From positions 1-11,432 of the forward strand of contig DQGU01000090.1 in the NCBI GenBank assembly GCA_003524565.1: a stretch of DNA of 11,432 nt, read 5' to 3'. The position numbers and the translations under genes are program-made. Positions 6,985 to 11,432 of the stretch are shown here, one piece after another. Each line of letters opens with the position of its first letter. The stretch's first letter is position 1. A model generated the notes under the pieces. It was given only the letters and a program-made list of their open reading frames with translations, searched no databases and had not been told where the DNA came from. This DNA is from Rhodospirillaceae bacterium (lineage in GTDB: Bacteria; Pseudomonadota; Alphaproteobacteria; Micavibrionales; UBA2020).

Positions 6985-7674
6985 ATGATGCAGCTCTATA
7001 GCTATTACAGGTCGTCATGCGCCTATCGCGCGCGGCTGGCGCTGCATTTCAAAAACATTCCGTTTGAATATATCCCCGTGCATCTGGTGCGCGACGGCGG
7101 CGAACAGCACAAGCCGGAATACAAGGCGCTGAACCCGCAATCGCTGGTGCCCACTCTGGTCGATGGCGATTTCATCCTGACGCAATCCATGGCCATCATG
7201 GAATATCTTGAAGAAAAATTCCCCGCGCCCGCCTTGCTGCCGCAGGGTGTGGAGATGCGCGCCTATGTCCGTCAGGTTTCGCTGGTGAACGTCGCGGATA
7301 TTCACCCCATCAACAACCTGAAAATCCTCAATCACCTGACGGCAGACCTTGGCGTCACGCAGGCGCAAAAAATGGAATGGTATCAGAAATGGATACGCCA
7401 GGGTTTTGACGCGCTTGAAACCCTTATCACCCGCAGCCCATTTTACAAAGGCAGCTTCGTTTGCGGCGATGCGCCGACCATGGCCGATATGTGCCTTGTG
7501 CCGCAAGTTTACAACGCCCGCCGCTATGAAATGGATATGGCGGCATGGCCTGTGCTCAGCGCGATTGATGCTGCCTGCGCCGATTTGCCGGCTTTCGTTG
7601 CATCATGCCCCGAAAACCAGCCCGACACGCCCGATGACCAGCGTCCCAGTTTCATGAAAGGAAAAGCGTCGTGA
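6985..7674 (+). CDS. maiA: Maleylacetoacetate isomerase (zeta-class glutathione S-transferase)
   Basis: Glutathione-dependent cytosolic enzyme isomerising maleylacetoacetate to fumarylacetoacetate, the step just before FahA. The 229 residues are full length for the family. The N-terminal thioredoxin fold carries the zeta-class active-site motif SSCAYRARLAL (10-20). NPQSLVPTL (50-58) and QSMAIMEYLEE (67-77) bind glutathione, and the C-terminal helical domain ends in the characteristic PENQPDTP (209-216). The reading frame is open back to a GTG at 6898, but the family N-terminus and a ribosome site (AGGGG, 6972-6976, eight bases upstream) support the ATG at 6985. The stop overlaps the phhA start (GTGA), so the two genes form a coupled operon. 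Thiol-dependent isomerases such as maleylpyruvate isomerase are related, but the neighbours fit tyrosine breakdown. Confidence 0.95.
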   Translation: MMQLYSYYRSSCAYRARLALHFKNIPFEYIPVHLVRDGGEQHKPEYKALNPQSLVPTLVDGDFILTQSMAIMEYLEEKFPAPALLPQGVEMRAYVRQVSLVNVADIHPINNLKILNHLTADLGVTQAQKMEWYQKWIRQGFDALETLITRSPFYKGSFVCGDAPTMADMCLVPQVYNARRYEMDMAAWPVLSAIDAACADLPAFVASCPENQPDTPDDQRPSFMKGKAS

Positions 7675-8573
7675 CCAACAACATCCCCGAAGACCGCGGC
7701 CTTGCATCGGCAAAGCACTATAATCCGGGCGATGGATGGACGCGCGGCGACCTTGATTTCTTTATCGTGCCCCAGCACGTCTATACAGAAGAAGAAAACG
7801 ACGTCTGGCGCATTTTGTTCAAACGCCAGCAGGAAATCCTGAAAGGCCGCGCCATCGACCTGTTCATGGACTCGATGTCTACACTGGGCATCGATGCGGA
7901 GCGTGTACCGTCGTTTGACGAAGTGAATGCTATTTTGATGAAGCGCACCGGCTGGCAGGTCGTGCCTGTCGAAGGGCTTATTCCGGACGAGCCGTTTTTC
8001 GAACTGCTGGCCAACCGCCGCTTTCCGGCCGGAAATTTCATCCGCACGCGCGACAGCCTCGATTACATTCAGGAGCCTGACGTATTCCACGACGTATTCG
8101 GCCATGTGCCGCTGCTGGCCGACCCGACCTTCGCCAAATACATGGAAGAGTACGGCAAGGGCGGGCTCAAAGCCGCAGGCATGGGCATGACGCATAAAAT
8201 CGCGCGGCTTTACTGGTACACGGTCGAATTCGGACTTATCCGGCAAAAAGACGGCCTGCGCATTTACGGTGCTGGCATTTTGTCATCGCCAACGGAATCC
8301 GTTTTCGCGCTTGAAAGCGCATCGCCACACCGCATCGGCTTTGACGTGAAGCGCTTGCTGCAAACGCATTACCAGATTGACGATTTTCAGGACAACTATT
8401 TCGTCATCGACAGTTTCGAGGCGCTGCTGGGCGCCTGCTACCAGGATTTCGGCAACGTCTACGCCGAGGTCAAAGGCCAGCCCGACTACGAAGCCCACGA
8501 CATCGCCGAAACCGACCGCATTCTTACCCGCGGCACGCATGCCTATTTCGAGGCGGGTGGCCGCAAGGGCTGA
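7671..8573 (+). CDS. phhA: Phenylalanine 4-hydroxylase
   Basis: Tetrahydrobiopterin- and non-haem-iron-dependent monooxygenase converting phenylalanine to tyrosine, the entry of phenylalanine into the homogentisate route. The 300 residues form only the catalytic domain, as usual in bacteria; the N-terminal ACT regulatory domain of animal enzymes is absent. Iron ligands are visible as His140 and His145 (PDVFHDVFGHVPLL) and Glu186 (YWYTVEFGL); the conserved GAGILSS follows at 200-206. The start is GTG at 7671, preceded at eight bases by AAGGA, and overlaps the maiA stop by four bases. No pterin carbinolamine dehydratase (phhB), a common partner, is in the window. The stop lies only three bases from the stop of the converging rnhA, with no terminator visible between them. 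Confidence 0.96.
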   Translation: MTNNIPEDRGLASAKHYNPGDGWTRGDLDFFIVPQHVYTEEENDVWRILFKRQQEILKGRAIDLFMDSMSTLGIDAERVPSFDEVNAILMKRTGWQVVPVEGLIPDEPFFELLANRRFPAGNFIRTRDSLDYIQEPDVFHDVFGHVPLLADPTFAKYMEEYGKGGLKAAGMGMTHKIARLYWYTVEFGLIRQKDGLRIYGAGILSSPTESVFALESASPHRIGFDVKRLLQTHYQIDDFQDNYFVIDSFEALLGACYQDFGNVYAEVKGQPDYEAHDIAETDRILTRGTHAYFEAGGRKG

Positions 8574-8576
8574 ACC

Positions 8577-9023
8577 CTACCTCTTCCCGCGCGCCTGCTC
8601 TGTACCCTGACGAGCGAGCGCGTCCGCGCGTTCATTGCCCTCGTCGCCGTCATGGCCTTTCACCCATTTCCAGGTGATGTCATGGCGCGCGCAGGCGTCC
8701 TCCAGAGCGATCCACAATTCCTGGTTCTTCACCGGCTTCTTGTCGGCAGTCTTCCAGCCATTGCGTTTCCAACCGTGGATCCATTTCGTCTTGCCGTCTT
8801 TCACATAGGTGGAATCGACATGCAGGATAACCTTGGAAGGCCGCTTCAACGCGTTCAGCGCCTCGATCACGGCCTGCATTTCCATCCGGTTGTTCGTCGT
8901 CGCGGGGTCGCCGCCGAACAGTTCCTTCTCGTGGCCATTCCAGCGGATCAGCGCGCCCCAGCCGCCGGGGCCGGGATTGCCGCTGCACGCGCCGTCAGTC
9001 CAGATTTCAATCGTATCGCTCAT
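8577..9023 (-). CDS. rnhA: Ribonuclease HI
   Basis: Cytosolic endonuclease that cleaves the RNA strand of RNA-DNA hybrids, removing primers and R-loops. The 148 residues compare with 155 in E. coli. The catalytic set falls at the same numbers as in E. coli: Asp10 (WTDGACSGNPGPGGWG), Glu48 (NNRMEMQA), Asp70 (HVDSTYV), His124 (VKGH) and Asp134 (NERADALAR). The basic-protrusion region (KTKWIHGWKRNGW, 78-90) is present. The frame stays open upstream to 9191, but homology begins at MSDTIEIW, so ATG 9023 is chosen. The only Shine-Dalgarno-like bases (GAGG) end one base before this ATG, which is unusually close. A large hairpin lies just upstream. In alphaproteobacteria rnhA often follows thrB; here two extra genes separate them. 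Confidence 0.97.
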   Translation of the reverse strand: MSDTIEIWTDGACSGNPGPGGWGALIRWNGHEKELFGGDPATTNNRMEMQAVIEALNALKRPSKVILHVDSTYVKDGKTKWIHGWKRNGWKTADKKPVKNQELWIALEDACARHDITWKWVKGHDGDEGNERADALARQGTEQARGKR

Positions 9024-9033
9024 GCCTCGGGGC

Positions 9034-9068
9034 GTGGCCCGCTTCGCCGGAGGCGTCAAGCGGGCCGC
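9034..9068. repeat. Strong hairpin-forming palindrome between the exported-protein gene and rnhA
   Basis: GGCCCGCTT (9036-9044) and AAGCGGGCC (9058-9066) pair perfectly over nine bases, with two further outer pairs (one a G-U on the plus-strand RNA). The interior holds CGCC-GGA-GGCG, a second four-pair stem, so nearly the whole 35 bases fold. It fills most of the 50-base gap between two leftward genes. No T-run follows on either strand, so it is not a standard intrinsic terminator; a processing or stability hairpin, or a dispersed palindromic repeat, are alternatives. Confidence 0.6.
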
Positions 9069-9073
9069 CCGTT

Positions 9074-10120
9074 TCAGTTCTCGCGCCGGGCGTTCGTCAG
9101 GGCGCCAAGAAGAGGGTGCAGGTGGCTGACATCCCGGTTCTGCTCCTGAAACACGCCGACCATCATCGCGCCGTCTGCGTGGGCGTGGCACATGATCATT
9201 TCCGGCTCGCCATTGACATTGAGGCCATTACCGGCCGACCAGCCTGCCGGCAGGTTTGTCGGCTTGTGTTCCGGAAGAAGGTTTTCCGTGAACGAGCCCA
9301 GCACTTCGGCGCAGGAATATCCTTCCAGCGCCATCACCTCCACCGTCGTTGGCGGCAGAGAGGGCATCGTGCGTTCCAGGAAATCCACACCGTCGCCATC
9401 GAAGGTCAGCCAGACATAGCCGTCTTCCGGCAGGTCGACCGTGAGCCCGTTAGACTTCAGCAAAACTGTGCGCGCCGCGCTTGCGCTCCGGCGTCGGACT
9501 TCGGGGCGCAGGGCAGGCTTCACATCGGCTACGCGATAGTCCGTGTACGAACGCGATGCCGCCGCCATCACGCCAGAGGCCGCCACCGCCTGCATCGTCT
9601 CCGTCTGGCCGGTCGTGTCAGGACGGTCAACAAGATAGTAATGCAGCAGCAGAGAGGTGCCGTCTTTGGCATCCCGGCAGAGTTGTGCGGCAGGGCGGCG
9701 CCCGAGGCTGCCCTCGAATGTGAATATACCGCCCTTCACATCCCAGCTTTCGCCCCACAGGGTCGTCTTCGTGGACCAGGACGCGTCGAGGTTTGTTTCA
9801 GCCAGCACACCTGCGCAGCTGCCGGCGTCGAAAAAGCCGCTCTGCACCCATGTGCCGATGATCAGGGCGCCGCCGGCGTCAAACTCGTCGATCACGTCGC
9901 GCGTGTCGAAGGTTCCCGTCTCGGCGCTCAGGGACCAGCTGGAGGATACCGCATAGCTTCGCCCGGCAACGGCGGGCAAGTCGATCACCAGTCCCGACGT
10001 TGGCAGCTCAACCCGTCCCTGCGTGACCTTTAAAGGGTCCGCGCTCGCGGGAAGGCCGGCAAGCAGGAGTGTCGACGCCGCCGCGATGAGGGCAGGGCGG
10101 AGGGTGTGGAAAAGCTGCAT
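9074..10120 (-). CDS. Exported protein of two related halves, function unknown
   Basis: I do not recognise this family. The 348-residue protein begins with a clear Sec signal peptide: Arg8, a hydrophobic stretch (10-22) and a likely cleavage after ASA at 27. The mature part looks like a duplication. The first half (about 42-165) has SGLVIDLP, SCAGVL and LCRDAKDG; the second (about 223-327) has NGLTVDLP, SCAEVL and MCHAHADG. Each half has two cysteines (102 and 148; 270 and 311) that could form a disulfide in the periplasm. A serine- and arginine-rich linker (about 188-218) joins them. The chosen ATG has AAGGGGA five bases upstream; the frame extends to 10249 but without the signal-peptide logic. 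The gene sits 106 bases after the membrane-protein gene and 50 before rnhA. Lysine codons are six of seven AAG, unlike the left block. Confidence 0.85.
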   Translation of the reverse strand: MQLFHTLRPALIAAASTLLLAGLPASADPLKVTQGRVELPTSGLVIDLPAVAGRSYAVSSSWSLSAETGTFDTRDVIDEFDAGGALIIGTWVQSGFFDAGSCAGVLAETNLDASWSTKTTLWGESWDVKGGIFTFEGSLGRRPAAQLCRDAKDGTSLLLHYYLVDRPDTTGQTETMQAVAASGVMAAASRSYTDYRVADVKPALRPEVRRRSASAARTVLLKSNGLTVDLPEDGYVWLTFDGDGVDFLERTMPSLPPTTVEVMALEGYSCAEVLGSFTENLLPEHKPTNLPAGWSAGNGLNVNGEPEMIMCHAHADGAMMVGVFQEQNRDVSHLHPLLGALTNARREN

Positions 10121-10226
10121 TCTGGTCCCCTTCAATGCGCCGTGTTCCCGGCGAATCTTTGCCATGGGACGCCTGACCTGCAGCGGATTCAAGGGGGATT
10201 TTTCAGTTGCGGCCTGGCAGTGCGCT

Positions 10227-10787
10227 TCAGAACACGCCCACATCCACATCCGTCAGCTGACGCACGGGGTCGATGATCTTGTGCATCAGGAAGCCGCAGA
10301 ATGTGCCGGCAATGGCGCCGATCGCGCCGCCGGTGACGAGCGCGCCGAAGGCCGAAGAGGCCCCGCCAAAACTGCCGAACAGGGCGGTGACGCCGCCGAC
10401 AAGAATGGCGCCCCAGATCGCGCCCCAGCGCAGGTAGGGCCGCATCGCGGTGATACCCCGGTGCGGCATCCGCCCGACCGACAAGCCGAGCACCAGCGCG
10501 GCCGCCGGCACGGTGACGAAGAACAGGAAGAAATTGTAGCTGGCGAGCGCCACGGCGAGCTGCACGCCTTCGCCGAAGCCTGCCTTCGCGAGGGGCAGGC
10601 CAGAACCAAACGCGCTGAAGAACAGCGCCTCGGTCACGCCCATCAGGATGAAGCCGATCAGCGTCACGCTGAGACAGGCGGCCATGGACGCAACAAATGT
10701 GGCGAGCCACACCCGCTTCACCCGCCTTGGGCGCGGCGAGGTGGCATAGGTGGGAAGAGTTTCAGCGGGCTCCGGCCCCTGTGTCAC
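10227..10787 (-). CDS. Predicted four-helix inner-membrane protein, function unknown
   Basis: A 186-residue protein with a proline-rich cytosolic N-terminus (1-20), a basic RPRRVKR patch (19-25) suggesting the N-terminus is inside, and four hydrophobic segments at about 27-50, 76-103, 121-141 and 144-168. The last two helices are rich in glycine and alanine (WGAIWGAILVGG, GGAIGAIAGTFCG), favouring tight helix packing. No enzymatic motif is visible, and I do not recognise the family. The start is GTG at 10787, overlapping the thrB stop by four bases (GTGA), which indicates translational coupling to thrB. The exported-protein gene follows after 106 bases, so the two may belong together, although nothing in their sequences proves it. 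Confidence 0.8.
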   Translation of the reverse strand: MTQGPEPAETLPTYATSPRPRRVKRVWLATFVASMAACLSVTLIGFILMGVTEALFFSAFGSGLPLAKAGFGEGVQLAVALASYNFFLFFVTVPAAALVLGLSVGRMPHRGITAMRPYLRWGAIWGAILVGGVTALFGSFGGASSAFGALVTGGAIGAIAGTFCGFLMHKIIDPVRQLTDVDVGVF

Positions 10788-11432
10788 GCCCCATATCCTT
10801 CTGCGCTTTCCATGCGCAAATGGAACGCCAGGCGTGCGGCATATTCAAGAGGGTTCTTTGGCCGCACGAGGGCACCGGCAGGGGTCGAGGTCCAGTCCAC
10901 GAACCGCGTCAGGAAGAACCGCATCGCCGCGCCGAGGCAGAGCGCCGGCAGGGCGGCGCGCTCGTCATCCGTCAGTGGGCGGACGGACTGGTAGCCTGCG
11001 AGCAGGGCCGCGCCCTTGGAGAAATTGTATTCGAGCCGCGAGGCGTCAGACGCGTTGCCCTCGTCAAACGCCCAGGCGTTGAGGCAGACGGCGACATCGT
11101 AGGCGAGCGCATCGGTGCAGGCGAAGTAGAAGTCGATGGCGCCGGAGAAGCGGTCGCCCAGGAAGAAGGCATTGTCCGGAAAGAGGTCGGCATGGATGGT
11201 GCCGCGCGGCAGGCTGCCGGAGAAGGCACGCGCCGTGCGAATGCGCGCGAAGGCCGCGTCCACCGTCGCGGCAAGGCCGGGCTGCAAGGCGTCAGCCGCT
11301 TCGCTGCGGCCCTGCCACATCGGCGCCCAGGCTTTCGGCCCGAGCGAGTTTTCGCGCGCCGTCGAAAAGTCTTGCAGCGCCAGGTGCATCCGCGCGAGCC
11401 CCGCGCCGAGTTCGCGGCACTGACGCACATTC
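10784..11432 (-). CDS. thrB: Homoserine kinase, partial (N-terminus beyond the window)
   Basis: ATP-dependent kinase making O-phosphohomoserine for threonine synthesis; this is the aminoglycoside-phosphotransferase-fold homoserine kinase of alphaproteobacteria, not the GHMP-type E. coli enzyme. About 215 residues of an expected 320 are present. The frame is open to the right edge, so roughly the first 100 residues, including the ATP-binding lobe, lie outside. The catalytic loop GTIHADLFPDNAFF carries the HxDxxxxN signature, and IDFYFACTD supplies the metal-binding aspartate. These, with the following AYDVAVCLNAWAFD and the earlier LGAGLARMHLA and LGPKAW, are typical of this family. It is the upstream gene of the leftward string ending in rnhA, and its stop overlaps the next start by four bases. 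Confidence 0.93.
   Translation of the reverse strand, partial: NVRQCRELGAGLARMHLALQDFSTARENSLGPKAWAPMWQGRSEAADALQPGLAATVDAAFARIRTARAFSGSLPRGTIHADLFPDNAFFLGDRFSGAIDFYFACTDALAYDVAVCLNAWAFDEGNASDASRLEYNFSKGAALLAGYQSVRPLTDDERAALPALCLGAAMRFFLTRFVDWTSTPAGALVRPKNPLEYAARLAFHLRMESAEGYGA

Noticed and set aside
9024..9191. N-terminal extension of RNase HI
   Set aside because: It is arginine- and proline-rich, lies inside the preceding gene, and RNase HI homology begins exactly at the ATG at 9023.
9116..10033. Plus-strand open frame (305 codons) opposite the exported-protein gene
   Set aside because: The minus strand has a signal peptide, a ribosome site and duplicated motifs; the plus-strand frame has none of these.
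10138..10153. CGCCG-N6-CGGCG hairpin in the leader of the exported-protein gene
   Set aside because: A five-pair GC stem is expected by chance in sequence this GC-rich; nothing else supports a role.
10121..10226. Promoter for the exported-protein gene
   Set aside because: A TTGAAT is present on the minus strand, but no acceptable -10 box follows at the right distance; read-through from thrB is simpler.
10121..10249. N-terminal extension of the exported protein
   Set aside because: It would bury the signal peptide 43 residues inside the protein, and a good ribosome site precedes the ATG at 10120.

Overview
The window looks alphaproteobacterial. It carries an alphaproteobacterial-type homoserine kinase in the same gene string as RNase HI, Pseudomonas-like phenylalanine and tyrosine catabolic enzymes, and GC-rich coding sequence on both strands. 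It holds eleven convincing protein genes, ten complete and one cut by the right edge. I see no RNA genes, no insertion sequences and no CRISPR array. No gene-free stretch exceeds about 210 bases.

Left block (1-8573). A COG4529/YdhS-like flavoprotein gene runs rightward and overlaps, tail to tail, the leftward metF gene (methylenetetrahydrofolate reductase). From the other side of metF, two short rightward operons carry most of the phenylalanine/tyrosine to fumarate plus acetoacetate route: hpd-fahA (2976-5078) and maiA-phhA (6985-8573). Homogentisate 1,2-dioxygenase, the aromatic aminotransferase and pterin carbinolamine dehydratase are not in the window. Between the two operons lies a leftward two-gene operon (5099-6780). 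It encodes paralogous ankyrin-repeat proteins that share a well-conserved C-terminal domain of about 74 residues which I do not recognise. The 204-base region between ank2 and maiA contains plausible divergent promoters and two perfect inverted repeats.

Right block (8577-11432). All genes point leftward: a homoserine kinase (thrB, 5' end off the window), a four-helix membrane protein, an exported protein made of two related halves, and RNase HI (rnhA). thrB and rnhA are commonly neighbours in alphaproteobacteria; here two unfamiliar genes sit between them. Lysine codon choice changes sharply between the blocks: hpd uses AAA 19 to 6, while the right-hand genes use AAG 19 to 8. The two blocks meet tail to tail, with only three bases between the phhA and rnhA stop codons. 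The boundary could be a horizontal-transfer edge, a normal genomic patchwork, or a metagenomic assembly join.

Best candidates for something undescribed are the C-terminal domain of the ankyrin pair together with its shared regulatory region, and the duplicated exported protein with its membrane neighbour. None of the functions proposed for these is demonstrated by the sequence.
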